Source: Anaeramoeba flamelloides (Eukaryota > Metamonada > Anaeramoebidae). From it: DNA of 64,000 nt. The stretch's first letter is position 1. Each line of letters starts with the position of its first letter. The stretch covers positions 7,321,001 to 7,385,000 of the forward strand of contig JANTQA010000070.1 of the NCBI GenBank assembly GCA_027625915.1, in the 5' to 3' direction. The translations under genes and the position numbers were made by a program. Under the pieces are notes generated by a model. The model was not told where the DNA came from and made no database searches. It saw nothing but the letters and a program-made list of their open reading frames with translations. Below, in pieces: positions 1 through 12,605 of the stretch.

Positions 1-3000
1 AATCTTGAATAATAAATAAACAAAATTTCCTTTTTTTTAATTTATAAGATTATTCTTTTTTTTCAAATTTATTTATTTTATTATTCGATTTTTTTTTTTT
101 TTTTTGCTTTAAATAGGTCAAGATGTCTGAAATTTTGATGGAATTATTGTTTTTGTGAGATGAAATGACTTCTTAAAAATTGTCCATCTTCTTTCTTAAT
201 TGTCAAAATTTTTCACTTTTATTATATCTTTTTGAATTTTTAATATTCACAAAGCTTGCCTGAAATATTTTAATAATTTTTGTTTTTTCAACTCTATTAA
301 ATAAAAAGCAATCAAAATGGGAAGTTGAGTTATTTTTATTAACTTTGGGAAATTTTAAATATTTATTTTTATTCCTATCTCTAAATTCGAGGAAACCAAT
401 CATATTTGATTTATTTTTTTTTAAAAAAATAATATATAATCTTTGATTGGATGCTTTAAATAATAAAAATAAAGAGAATAATAATAAAAAAAAAACATTA
501 TCTTTCCGAGGATGTTCATTATCGAAAAAAAACCACCTTTTAACTTCAATTCATTACGATAAAATATAATTTTCTGAAATTGAAAAAAAAACATTTTCAC
601 AATTTAGCCCAATTGCTAAAAAATAATTAAAAACCACCAACATGTGATATTGTGCCGATTTCTATAAATGAAGAATGATAAATGAGGAAATTATTAGAAA
701 AAAGTGCCAAGAGCAACAAAAAAATTCCAATTTGAATCGGTCTTGTAATATAATTTTTTCAGAAAAATATTTTAAAATATGTAATAAAAAATATGAATAA
801 AATTAAATACAAAATTAATGGATTGATTATTAAATCTTGAATATATAAAATCAAGAAAAAATCAAATAAATGTATTTAAATTAAAATAATTATTTTCTCT
901 CTTTTTTTATTAATTATTTACTATGATATGATAATTGTAGAAATTAGCTAATATAAAAACTTTATTTAAATTTCAAATAAAATTTTGGAGGTTACAGAAC
1001 CTAATAGTTTTAATATAATTATTAATAGACAATCACATATTCCAATTCGGGTTAGCTTTGATGGAAAAACTTTAACTTTTGCACAAATACTATTTTTTTA
1101 TACTTTGACTTGTTCGTTTTACTATATTGAAGATCTAGCCTTTCTTCTTTTTTTAGTATTTTTTCTTGTAATATTTATTTTGAAAACGATAATTTGACTT
1201 TTCGGTCTTTTATTCTCAGCTATTTCTGGTTATTCTGATTTATATTCAGTTAATTTACTGTACACAATATACACAACTACATAAAATAGCAATGTTTCCA
1301 CTTTTCTTTCTATATCTTTTGAAATATCTAAATAATAATAATAAAAAAAAAATATAAAATTAAGCTAAAATCTACTTATTCTGAACAATAACCCATTTTG
1401 AACATTACTCTAAAATTGAACCTAGTTAACAAAAAATAAAATTTGTTTTTTACTTTTTTTTTAAAAATTTGTACATTTGTTTTTTTTTCACCTTTTGAAA
1501 TCGTTTTTAAATGGTATATTTACTCTTTTTTCTCTGAAAAAAAAAAAAATACTTAATGAATTATTTTGTAAATGATATTGGTTTTCACTTATATAAACAC
1601 CATTACAAAAATTGGGACACACCCAAAATCAAAAATAGGAAAAAAAAAAACCCAATTTATGATATTTTTCCAAAATTTAATATTAAACCACCTTTATGTA
1701 AAATAATATTAATACTTTTATCATTAATCATTTTTATCCAAATAAAAGAAAAAAATATCAAACTAAAAAAAAAAATTGGTTGTCCAAAATAATGAAACGA
1801 GCTGAACTAAAAATGTATTGGTAAATTTGTTGAAATTTCACCAACAATTGTTGATCGGCCAATTGATAAGATACCCTCCACAAATCTTATGTGATTTTCC
1901 AATTTCACAAACTCAATCTTAACATTCAATTAAATATTGAAAAAAAAATTATAGATCTTACCAAACAGATTATGTAACTGGAAAAAAAGTAAATAACAAC
2001 AAAACAAAAAAGACAAAAAATAAAATAGTTTCGAAAATCAAAATTATTCCCAAACTGAATGTAAAGTGGAGTATTTCTATTCTTCTAAATGTTTAAAATG
2101 TGTCCAAATTTTAGGAATTTAGTTTATTTATATATATATATAATTTAAGTTTGGATTTTGACATTATTCTTCAACAAAGAAATGAATTTACCCCCCCTTA
2201 AAATATTGTAGTAAAAATAAAAAACTTTTTGACTTCTTTTTACAAAATTTTTTCATCCATTTAAACAAAGTATCTGAAATATTTGTTGAAAATAAAACAA
2301 AAGAGAGATTTAATAATCTCATAATCGTAAGTAAACAATAATGTACCAAAATTCATCGAGATCTGGGAAAAAATTTAAAATAACTATTTTAAAGTTAAAT
2401 ATATTGTAAAAATACTTCTGTTTTTGCTCAGATTGAGTTTAAAACATGTAGAACAAAAAATATTGAAACTTTACCTAATAAATAATTTTTTATTGAATTA
2501 ACCAAAGTACTATCAAACATTTTTAGAAATCTAATCTCTTTCTTATCTTTAATTAATGAAAATTATTTACTTAAAAATTCAAAAATAAAAAGTTTAGTCT
2601 TTCAAGAATATTCAGAAAGTTATTTATCTTTTTTAAACAATTTTAAATATATCTCAAAAAATGTTTTTTTCGTTAAGCATATTTTCCAAGTTTCCTTTAA
2701 AAGAACGCAATTATTTCAAGAAATGGAAGTGAGTGTTTACTCTATAAGGATTAGAAAATAAAAAATTTCACAGAAAGGGTCAAAGTAAAACAAACAGAGA
2801 GAACTAAACTGTAAGTTCGTTACTAATTCGACAAATAGAGTTAGTTAATAAGCGAATAGTATTTTAATTTTCTGACAATATTAGATGAAGCACCTTAAAA
2901 AAATAAACTATTAATTAATAAATATCTTGCTTTTCAAAACAAATGAAAAACCTTTTTTGAGTTTAAAAGAATTAAGTTTTCTATGTAATTAAAACAGAAA

Positions 3001-3198
3001 AAGTACAATTACCAAGTTACAGAGATTCTTGTTTTGTATTTTAAAAAGAAATTCTTTCCCCCAACATCTTTATTTGGAATTTCTATTCAAACAATTTCTT
3101 CCCAATTCCATTTTTTGTCTTTTTCCTTTTTTACTTTTTTGTTTTTCAATTTTGTCTTCTTTAGAATCAAATAAAAAAGAAAAACAAATTCACTTCTA
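1..3198. other. Intergenic AT-rich region upstream of Sm F
   Basis: No gene could be supported here. The stretch is mostly A/T homopolymer tracts and short open frames of biased composition. A short repeat element lies at about 1603-2125 and is listed separately. An open frame at 985-1197 (about 70 codons, no ATG start) reads like diluted coding sequence but matches no family I know. A fragment at about 640-730 resembles part of the repeat family found at 31935-32900 and 46690-47465. Confidence 0.6.
1603..2125. mobile_element. Short inverted-ended element, family E, copy 1
   Basis: About 520 bp that aligns along its whole length with 59462-59970, with many substitutions and small indels. The ends are inverted: GGGACACACCC at the left and TGTGTCCAAAT at the right. 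Shared internal landmarks are the ACCAACAATTGTTGAT palindrome and the AACCAAACAGATT stretch. There is no coding capacity, so this is a non-autonomous DNA element of unknown superfamily. The open frame at 1556-1792 lies inside it and is not a gene. Confidence 0.7.
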
Positions 3199-3613
3199 AT
3201 GACCCAAACCGAAGTATTTTCTTTCTTCCTTTTTCAAGATCTGATTAATAACGAGACTTAATTTTTGAATTTGTTTTTATTCTTTTTCCATTTAGAATAC
3301 GTTAGGCACAAGATCATACCTCAACCCAAAACCATTTTTAAATATGTTAACTGGCAAGAGTGTAATAATCAAACTAAAGTGGGGAATGGAATATTCTGGA
3401 AAGCTTGTCTCTTTTGACGAATTTATGAACTTCCAATTGGAAGAGGCTTATGAAATTGTTAATTCAAAGCGACACCAATTAGGAGAATTAGTGGTACGTT
3501 GTAACAACGTTCTTTATGTTCGAGAAGATATTGACTATTCTGAAAATCTTGATAAAAAACAAATTGAAAAACCAATAGAAGAAGAAGAAAAAATTGAGAT
3601 CGAAGAAAAATAA
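3199..3613 (+). CDS. SNRPF: Small nuclear ribonucleoprotein Sm F
   Basis: Core Sm-fold protein of the heptameric ring on the U1, U2, U4 and U5 snRNAs; acts in pre-mRNA splicing in the nucleus. The body reads [20 protein letters not shown] then [20 protein letters not shown], and the Sm2 motif is [11 protein letters not shown]. These match Sm F rather than other Sm/LSm proteins; NPKPFLN...TGK and KLKWGMEY are diagnostic. Two exons: 3199-3213 (ATG ACC CAA ACC GAA) and 3296-3613, joined in phase 0 across an 82-bp GTATTT...TTTAG intron. The product is 110 aa, slightly longer than usual because of an acidic Glu-rich tail. Exon 1 is only five codons and is inferred from phase and splice sites. The NPKPF residues lie in exon 2 upstream of its first in-frame ATG at 3344, so an ATG-3344 start would cut off a conserved segment. 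An AATAAA sits about 10 bases after the stop. Confidence 0.95.
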
Positions 3614-4103
3614 TGCAAATCAATAAAGAAAAAGAGAAACCAAATAAAAAGAAAACAAAAAATAAATAAACTCAACAACCAACACAAATTTTTGTAGATC
3701 CTTCTTTTGTTCATGAAAAAAAATTAGTTTTATTCTTTTTTCTTTTTTTTTACTTTTTTTTTTTTATGTTTTTTTAATTTGTTCCTTTAAAATATTTAAT
3801 AACAAAAATCAAAAGCAGATTACCTCTTTATAATTAACAAAACTATCAAACGATTTTAATTCTTTATAATTTAAAAATCTAAAACAAGTCATAGGAATAA
3901 TGAAAAAGCATCTAAGAACAAAATCAATAACAAAGAATAGAATAAAAAAAAAAACCTAACCAATTGTTTTTTTTTAATTTTATAAACCAAACCTAAAAGG
4001 TATAAACTTGGGTAGCATTTTCATACAATAAAGAGAATCACATTCACATTATTAGTCAAAAGAACAAAAAAAAATTTGTCAAATCTCGATCTACATTAAT
4101 TCA

Positions 4104-4750
4104 AAAGTGCAAAAATTGATGTCTTAATATTTTGAGTTTTTTTACTAAATTTGTCATTTTTCCAAAAACTTTAAAACTTTTCCCATTCGCCCACAAAGAA
4201 CAGGATTCTGGTCAAAAAACTTGATGTTTCTAATAGCAAAAAATTCAATTTAATAATACTGATAAATTCTAAGAAATATCTGAAAAATTTTTACTTTATT
4301 TTCCATTTTACAACTTTTTTTATCCAAGCTTTCATTAAAGCATTCTCTTTGTTTAAATTTGAAGAAACATCGGGAAAATGGTTTGAATTAGTAAAGAATC
4401 CTTTCTCTTGGGTTATTTTATTCGTTGAGTTTATTGATTACAAAAATGGAAATTAAACTAAAAATTTTATAAAATAATATTGAATTTATCAGTAGAATAA
4501 AAATGTTTGGGGTTGTTTTCGTTTTTTGATTTCTGAAAATTATTTTGATTTTTAAATTTCTGTTCCAACCCCAAACATTTTTATTTGTTTATTAAATTGA
4601 ATTTTTTGATATTAGAAACATCAAGTTTTTTGACCAGAAGCATGTGCCTTGTGTAGGCATTGGAAAAGTTTTATAGTTTTTGGAAAAATGACAAATTTCG
4701 TAAAAATACTCAAAATAATAAGGTATCAATTTTTGCACTTTTGTTCTATT
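4104..4750. mobile_element. Inverted-ended element with about 160-bp arms (family J)
   Basis: The left arm (about 4104-4270) and right arm (about 4590-4750) are imperfect inverted copies. The outer part is AAAAGTGCAAAAATTGAT on the left and its complement on the right; the inner part, ACTTGATGTTTCTAATA, also pairs. Between the arms lies a 250-bp core (4255-4500) that recurs without these arms at 51766-52010 and, weaker, at 47690-47995. A smaller inverted pair (ATGTTTGGGGTT and AACCCCAAACAT) sits at about 4502-4580. No coding capacity. Confidence 0.7.
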
Positions 4751-6275
4751 CCGCTGTTTTACAATTAATAAATGAAATTTTTTATTTCAATTCTCCAAAA
4801 TATTTTACTTATTATCGTTTAAAAAAAATTCCAAGATCTTTAAAAAAACTTTTTGAAAATGAGAAATTTTAGAGGACTAACCATTCTGGAAAAAAATTGT
4901 CAAATCTGTTTTAGTTGTAAAACAGTAGTAAATGTTCTAATTTTCAAATATTTTTTAATATATTTTTTCTTCATTTAAAAAAAAAAAAACAAGTCCAAAA
5001 AATAGATTCATTATTGGATCGCAAATCGAATCCAAAGTAGGAAATAAAACCAAAATTTTAGAATGTTCAATTTTGTGATTTTTCAGATTTAATTGTAAAC
5101 CTTAGTAAAAGTGAATTTTTTTGGATTTTTTGATAATGTGAGGCTTTTTTCATTCTTGTAAAATTGTCTTTAAGATTTTAACAATAGGTATTAATCAAAT
5201 TTGAGGAATTTTCTGTTTCAGACATTTTTATAGATCAGTAAACAAAATAATTGAATAATTTTTCATTTTCGGTTCATTTTACAATTAAAACAGATTTGAA
5301 ATTTTTTTTTCAGAATGGTAAATAAAACTATCTTTTTAAAGTTGAAGATCAAATTTTCTAGACTTTCTTTTATTTTTGGTCTTTTTTAAAAAATAGAAAA
5401 AATCTTATTGAAACGTTTTAATACTTTCAATTTTATATATTTCATCAATTTCCCAATTAATATTTATTTCAAATTCATGTATCATTATATTATGAAAATA
5501 TATTAAATTCTTTATATTCTTTGTTTTATTGAGTTTTATATTATTAAAATTCATTTAAAAATAAATCAAATTGTTTGGGAAAATTATTTATTTTCAAAAT
5601 TAGTCAAATTCTCAATAGTTTCAAAATAGTTAATTTTATTCAAATTTATTAGTTGTGAATATTTAAAAACCCATTTTCAGGTAGGTTGCAGTGTTTTAGG
5701 TACATATTATGATAGTTTAGAGGGTCTTTTGATACTTTGGAAAGGATTTTGCAAAAAAAAAAAAAATTAAAATTAAAAAGAGTAATCTAACCCATGTTAC
5801 TTTTATAAAGGGAAAAAATTTCTCACTTGATTTAGGTGTTTTAAATTAGGTTTTTGATAAAATTTTCTAAAGTATTTAGTATTGATGATTACAACATTTT
5901 ATATTTTGTGCAATTTAAGTAATAAAAGGCAACCAATGAGAAAATAATTTTATTGATTTTTCCTCTCAAAAATATTCAAAAACATTAAAAACTTTCATAC
6001 AGTTGTAAATAATCAAGAAACTCTATAAAAATATTAACAAATTAAATTTATCCATATTTGAAATTTAATCAAATTTATTTATTTATTTAGAGAAAGGAGT
6101 AATTAAAGGAAATTATATCAAAGAACAAAAAAAGAGAAGAAGAAAAAATTAACCAAATTTGAAACTTTGATAATATACATTTTTGTTTGGTTTTTGACTC
6201 AGAATATTTTTAATATATTAATTTAGAATTAAATTTTTATGATAATTTTAATAATTTGTCCTTTAAAGTAGTAGA

Positions 6276-6743
6276 AAAAATACCCGACAAGATTTTTAAT
6301 TGTGAATTTTAGTAAAATTGTTGTGTAATTTCTTTTAATTAAAATCAAATTCTTTTTTTTTTAAGAATCAACCTTGTTAAAATTATATCTGATTCACTTA
6401 TTAGAATGATGATTAATGGAATTACACTTTTTCAAAACACCATTCAACCAATAAAAAAACCAGAATAAAAATTATCATTTTCCAAACTCTAGTAAACCTC
6501 TATAAAACTTGATTGTTTTTCAAAAAAAGTAGATCTACTTAGGCTATCAGATAAATAAATTGAGTATTCTAGAGAAACCTTACTTTAATGAACTTTAGGA
6601 GATTTATTACTAGAGTTCTTAAAAAATTTGGTTATTGATAAAAAAGGATTTGATTGAAAATAAAAGAAAATACACAACAATTTTCCTAATATTCACATTT
6701 TAAAAATCTTGTTGGGGATTATTTTCATGTCAGGTATTTTTTT
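6276..6743. mobile_element. Family R1 short element, copy 1
   Basis: About 470 bp with inverted ends. AAATACCCGACAAGATTTTT opens the left side; the right side is the complement with a short insertion, closing in TGTCAGGTATTTTTT. A second inverted block, TTGTGTAATTTCTTT, lies just inside. The core includes the palindrome AGTAGATCTACT and ACTTTAATGAACTTTAGG. Other copies are at 13580-14335 (core inverted), 22937-23428, and partial ones at 51540-51765 and 60200-60545. Non-autonomous, with no coding frame. Confidence 0.75.
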
Positions 6744-7086
6744 CCCTACTATAAATTAAATCCACGACTAAGTTTCATTGTATTAGTGAATCAAGAATAA
6801 ATAATTATATTAGAAAAAAAAAACTTAAAAGTCAGATAAACAAATATTGAATTATAATTCAATATTTATAAATTGATTATTATCACATATTCCAAAAAAT
6901 AATTAATTTAAAAAATATAAAAAAAGAAGGAATTCAAACTAAAAAAAAAAAGGAAAAAAAAATTGTGTGTAAATCTAATAATTATTTTAATTTAAAAATT
7001 TAAAAAACTTTATAAAAAAAATTAAATAAAATTCAGTAAAATAAAATAGAGAAAATATAAAAAAAATAATAATTGTAAAAAATTTG

Positions 7087-10000
7087 TTAAATTAATATTT
7101 TTTCTAATTCAATTACTAAAGAGTATTTTTTCCAGTTTTGCGCCATATCCAAAATATCTTTTATTAATCTTTCTAAATTCCATTTCGGGCCTTTTAATTT
7201 CTTTATTTGTTGAATTATTAAATGATTTTGATCTTTATTTAATTTTTTAATTAACTGAAAGCATTTTTTTTTGATGATTAAATTCTCATTTTCAATCTTT
7301 AAAGCTGTCTTTAAATCCCAAGTATCCTTACTATTTTTTACCGATTGAGAAGAAGAATTCGAAGAAGCGATAGAAGAAGAATTTATTTGTAAAGAAGATA
7401 AAGACGACGGAGATGACTTAGATGAAGAAGATTTTTCATTATTCCCATTAGTGTTTTCTATTAACATATTTTTATTATTCTTTGAATTATTTTTTTTATC
7501 AAAAATAATTTCGTCATCATCTAAATCAAGGAATCTTTCTGATAAAGGTCTTCTTTTCTTTTTTGTTGATTTTCGTCTTTTACTCTTTGTACTTCTGTTT
7601 TGGTATTGCTGCTGAACGTTTCTGGCCTCATTCATTTCGTCGATTTCTGTATCCAATTCATCGCCCCATCCTCTTTTAAAAGGGTTGCCAAAGAAGTTCT
7701 TATTCTTATTGTTTAGCATTTTCTCTTCTTCCTTTTCGTTAAAGGGCCTTAAAGTTTGGCGTTTTCTCATTTCATGTGAATAATTCCCCATCTCGGAAAT
7801 TTTCACTTTAAACTTTTGATCTACTTCATTTTTATTCGGAAAATTAAACCATCTACTTTTAATTTTTAAAAATTCCGATTCCAAATTTTCCTTTCCAATA
7901 TCAAAAGGATTAAAATTAATATTGTTTTCAGAAAGGTCATTAATTAATTTATTATTAAAATTAAATTTTTGATAATTATCCATTTTCAATTTCCTATTGG
8001 AATGTAGCCCATCCCTTTTATCTGATAATTTGAAATTTGAAAAGGAATTTTGCGAACTTGGACTGTTTCTGGAATGCTCTTGAAAGTGGTTCCGATTGTT
8101 TTGCTGACTCAATTCATTTATACTATTTTGAATCTTTTCATTTTCTTGTTTCGCCAGGCGTTTTAGACGTACTAGATATTTGGAAATAGTAGGATTTGGG
8201 ATTCCAAATTTTCGAATAAATTGATCTGAAATAATATTACGTCTTCCAATATTATTTAAATAATTGTTTAATGGGATAATGTAATAAAAAGGAATTGTCA
8301 ATAAGTATTTGTCAAATTCCCTTTTCCAATTGCTGGAAATCATCCTTTGTGAGTTGCTTGTTGAATTTAAAGTATTTAGCAACTTAAACAGTACAGGCCA
8401 GTTATATGGCAAAAGGTATATTTTAATGACGGGTTTTTCTGTGGATTGTCTAATGAACCCGAACGACCCTTCCCTTAAATGCGTGTTATTTTCACCAATT
8501 CTTGGTGTGTACACTTTCCAACACAGTTTTGGATTGTTAAATGATAGAAAATATTCTGTTAAGGTTGATGGCGCGAGTTCATAACTATCAATTGGGAAAT
8601 TAGGTATGATATTATGCTCACAAGGTTCTTGATCTATCAAAATCAGTGGTTGGGATGGCCTTTGTGGCAAAGTTAAAAAATTTGGTTTCAACCAATGCTG
8701 TTCAGGAATTGGCCAATTACCGTTCCTATTTTTCACAATTAAGAGAGTATAATGCAATTTTGGAATTTTCCTTTGGCTTGTTTCATTATTATTTTCATTG
8801 TTCATGTTGTTGCTATATTGTAAATGGTTTCTTGGTTCATTATTGATCTGTAAATTATTATTATACATATTTGTTTGTTGTTGTTGTTGATGAACTTTTG
8901 GTTTGGGCTCAAAATTAACAGTAACCCAACTTCTTAAATAATTTTTTTGGATATTATCCATAATATGAAGAAGGTTTCTTAAGGAATCCGCTACAAATAT
9001 TTTCCCCGCTGTAGTTTCACTCATATCAAATACTGGGTGCTGTTTGATACTTTGTTTGTTTTCATTTTTCATTTCTATTTCGGAATTTGTGCTATTTAAT
9101 CCAGAAATCTCAAGTGAGATTGTATAGACCCTTTGATCCCATCTAAATGGTTCAAGTGATAATTCAAAGCCATCTTGCTTCGAACTTGGTATTGTAACCT
9201 TTTTAAGTTGGATTGAAGTAATTTATATATTTAGAAATAAAAGAATATAATTTTGAGATTTATTTTAAAAAATTTTTTTTTAATATTTCAATCTTTTTTT
9301 GATAAATATCAAAGGCAAGTCAATTCTTTCAGTAACTTTTGTCAATTTTTTTTTTTTTTTTTTTTTTCATTTGTTTAGTGTCATTATATTGATTTTACTT
9401 AACGCCATACGAACATAATTATTTCAATTCAAAAAAAATAAACTCAAAAATGATTTTGTTTGTAATCAAAACTTTATAAGATATAAAATAAAAAAAAACA
9501 AATATATTTAAGTGAAATCAAAGTAAAAGTCGTTTCAATGATAACTTGAAAAACTTCTATAAAATAAATTTGTTATTTTGATAAATTTCTAGAGATCTTT
9601 GTATAGACTATAACATTATTGGTTTCATTTAAATTTAAGGTGAAAAAAAACTTTTATTTAATATCAATATTCAATTTTCATCAAAAAAGTCCAAAAAACA
9701 GAATAATTAGATAATAAAAATATTTGAAATATTATAAATTATGATTTCTAGGAAAAGTAAATCAAAAAATGAAATTATGTTTTGATTTTTTTTTTATTTT
9801 TTTTTAGAAAAAACATTTCTAAACAGCAATAATAATAATTGCTTGCAATAATAATATTAATATCATAATTTTTAATTTTAATAAAAAAAAAATGTCAAAT
9901 CTTCATTAAGGATGGTTTCAAATCCAGTATTTCTAATATTATTCAAATATATTATTATATACTTTAAAAAATTCATTTTAGTGATTAAAAATTCATTTAT

Positions 10001-11920
10001 AAAGATTAAAAGAAAAAAAGTTTGTATTAAGGGATCAGTACTCGACGACAACCAGGCAAAATTTTAAAATATGTTATTGGTGGTATTCTCTATTTACAAA
10101 TTTTGTATAAGCCAAGTGTCAAAAAATTCTGATCGACTAAGAAACCCAAAAACCAATATTTTTTTTGTTAGATCAATTTTTTTTTTCCTTTTTTTCCGAA
10201 AAAGAAAAGATTTATTTTCATTTTATTTCTTACAATTTATAAAAAGTTTTTAACTTGTTTATTGCGATTTCCATCATTATTATACAATAACATTTCTTTG
10301 TTGCCAGGAATATTAATATAATTTTTTTTTTCTTTTTTGAGATAATTCTTTTGGTTAACCAACAAAATTGATTTATTAAACAGATTGAAAAATAATTGTA
10401 TTCTTTTAAGAATAGTAGTTATAATAATCAAATATTTGTAGTAATATAAAAATGTTACTAAGAAATTGTGTTTTTGTTCTAAGATAAAATTCGATTTTTC
10501 AATATAAAATTTTCTTGAAGATTTTTGGGATTAAAGTAATTTTATCCTCAAAATTCAAAATCAATTTTTTTCTGACAAAAATGATTTAGATTGTTATAAG
10601 GATTCTTGTGAATAAGACCAAACAATTTGTTAAAAAAATTTTTCAAAATTTAAAATATTTTTTCATTTTTTTAAAATAAGAGAAAACCACTTTTTTAAAT
10701 CATAAAAGAAAAATTTTTTTTTTGCTTAATAGATCTCAATTTAATTAAGAAACTTTTGTTTAACTTATATCAAATATTCATTTATTAAATCACCTATACT
10801 TTGATAAGTTTTATTGGTTGAGATTTGAATTGGAATATTAATTATTAAAAATAATAAAACCAAATAAAAAATTTTCATTTCAAAATCAATACTTTCCAAA
10901 ATAAAACTAAAAATAGATTACACCATTTTCAAGAATTAACTGATTTTTAATAAAAATATTATGAGTTGCTTTTTTTCCTTTTATATTGATAACATGCGAG
11001 TTTTAGATTTCAAAAAAGAGACTCAAATTAATAAATTATTTAAATGGGGTTAACTCATCCATTTTATAAGTCAAAACACAAATTCAAAAAAAAAAAATTT
11101 TTCAAGAACTTGAAAAGATTTCATTTTGTTTTAAAAAAAATACTACTCCCTTAAAGGTAATGTTTTTGTTTCGATCCCTCTTTAGTAAAATTGAAAAAAA
11201 AAAAGATTTGATTGTTTTATTGTAATTATTTACTTATTTTTCTTCTTCTCTTTTTTATTGTGATAAATTTTCTTTAATTACTCCTTTCTCTCAATAAATA
11301 AATAAATAAATGATTTAAAAATAGGTTTTTACTTTTTTTCATTTGTTTATTAAACTCTTTCTTCTTGGAAATATGATTAAAAGGAATAAAATCATTAATT
11401 TAGAATTTTTTGAAATTACAATAAAGCTAGAGTAGTTAATTACATAATAGCAGTACAAAACTCTTTCAAATTCAATTTAGCAATCGAATTTGAAATATTT
11501 TAGAGCACGATGGTGAATTTTGAAGTACGATTGTTTTGTTAATAACTCTAGATTTATTGTAATTTCAAAAAAACCTAAATTAATGATTAATAAATGTTAA
11601 ATACCAAACTGGGCTTTTTATATTTTTCCCCATTGGATACAAAATACAAATAATCAAAATCAAAGAGAGAGAGGGGATCACACGGAAGATAGAAGAGTGA
11701 TGCTGTTTTTTACTTTTCAAAAAATCAAAGACAGTTCAGAAAATACGAATAAATATGTTCTTTTTTTCATTTAACAAATTTATAAATTTTACAAATAACC
11801 ATTAAATTAAACTAAAGCAGTGAGTTGTGTTTTGATGGTTGGAAATTTTTTTTATGTAACATTAATAAAAGATTTTTAGGAATCAAAAAGAAATTTAAAA
11901 GAAATCAAATCAAGGAAATG

Positions 11921-11957
<37 letters not shown>

Positions 11958-12392
11958 ACTACATACATGCTCTTTGGTTTCGTTGTAATCAGAGATCTTT
12001 CCACCATCAGTAAAAAAAATCACTATTCCAGTTTCTGACATCCAAGGGCAATATCCTTTCCCAAAATTGTCGCATTGAGTTAAAAAACGAAATTTATTTA
12101 AAATTTCAAAGGAATGCAAGAATAAAGAATTAATATTTGTCATGCTTGTCGCCTTCAAGTGCTTGACTTCCTCCAAAAAGCTCGAGTAAGGAGTAGACCA
12201 AGTCACTTTTTTTCCAGAATTGTCTTCTGAAGAAGTTACAAGGAAATAACGATCTCCTTTATAATGTTGGCTCTCGACACGCAATTTCACAAAATACTCA
12301 ATAGCTGCTTTGACACAATCAATTAATGTTATCCCAGATGAAATTGTCTGGTTCATCGAACTTGATGTGTCAATAGCAAAAACAATATTCAT
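7087..12392 (-). CDS. INTS6: Integrator complex subunit 6
   Basis: Subunit of the nuclear Integrator complex, which cleaves nascent snRNA and other Pol II transcripts; in animals INTS6 links Integrator to PP2A. Exon 1 (12392-11967) encodes a vWA domain with an intact MIDAS (DTSSS at residues 8-12, TDGG at 128-131) and the family stretch KGDRYFLVTS. Exon 2 (9198-7087) continues with EPFRWDQR (158-165), NGNWPIPEQHW (301-311), LPYNWPVL (405-412), MGNY (612-615) and FGNPFK (645-650). It ends in the roughly 80-residue helical C-terminal domain shared by INTS6, SAGE and DDX26 proteins. The exons join in phase 0 (CAT|GTATGT ... AAAAAG|GTT), giving 845 aa, close to the animal length. A Gln/Asn-rich insert (about 246-285) and a Ser-rich acidic linker (about 720-760) separate the conserved blocks. 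The intron is 2,768 bp with a weak polypyrimidine tract at its acceptor. Family assignment is secure; the acceptor is the least certain point. Confidence 0.94.
9199..11966 (-). other. Large INTS6 intron
   Basis: A 2,768-bp intron splitting the vWA-coding exon from the rest of INTS6. The donor is GTATGT. Read in the gene's sense, an uninterrupted run of about 33 T begins some 13 bases inside the intron (11921-11953 on +). A foldback element at 11388-11595 and a recurring fragment at 11212-11300 are the only structured parts; no nested gene is visible. Confidence 0.8.
11388..11595. repeat. Foldback element in the INTS6 intron
   Basis: Arms of about 55 bp, sharing ATCATTAATTTAG and TTGAAATTACAATAAA, lie inverted at 11388-11442 and 11530-11593. 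They flank a GC-richer middle containing AGCACGATGGTGAATTTTG. Looks like a small inverted-ended non-autonomous element; no second copy was found in the window. Confidence 0.6.
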
Positions 12393-12605
12393 TTAAATTT
12401 AGTTCTAACAGTCAACTTTTTAAATTTTAGGGAAATAATAAAAAGAAAAGCAAATTAAAAAAAGTATCAAATTAAAAAAAAATGAATTTAATGGTACAAT
12501 TCTCTTAGATATTTAGTACAGTTTAAAAGAATTCAATTTTCAACACCGTCAATCGGTTTACTCTTTATAAAATTTTCTTTCAATTCTAAGGTGGAGAAAA
12601 ACGGG

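Larger units (their letters stand above)
3614..7086. other. Intergenic region between convergent Sm F and INTS6
   Basis: No gene supported. It holds an inverted-ended element at about 4104-4750 and a family R1 element at 6276-6743. A fragment at about 6090-6160 (GGAGTAATTAAAG followed by an A/G-rich run) recurs at 40480-40550 and, inverted, at 11212-11300 and 63370-63440. The remainder is A/T tracts. Sm F and INTS6 converge here, so both 3' ends lie in this stretch. Confidence 0.6.

Noticed and set aside
985-1197. 70-codon plus-strand frame as a gene
   Set aside because: No ATG start, no recognisable motif, and the C-terminal half is a hydrophobic A/T run. Composition in the first 45 codons is mildly coding-like, so only mentioned in the region note.
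1556-1792. 78-codon plus-strand frame
   Set aside because: Lies within family E, and the second copy at 59.5 kb does not keep the frame.
7087-9072. INTS6 starting at the ATG at 9072
   Set aside because: The conserved EPFRWDQR lies upstream of that ATG in the same frame, and the vWA exon joins at 9198.
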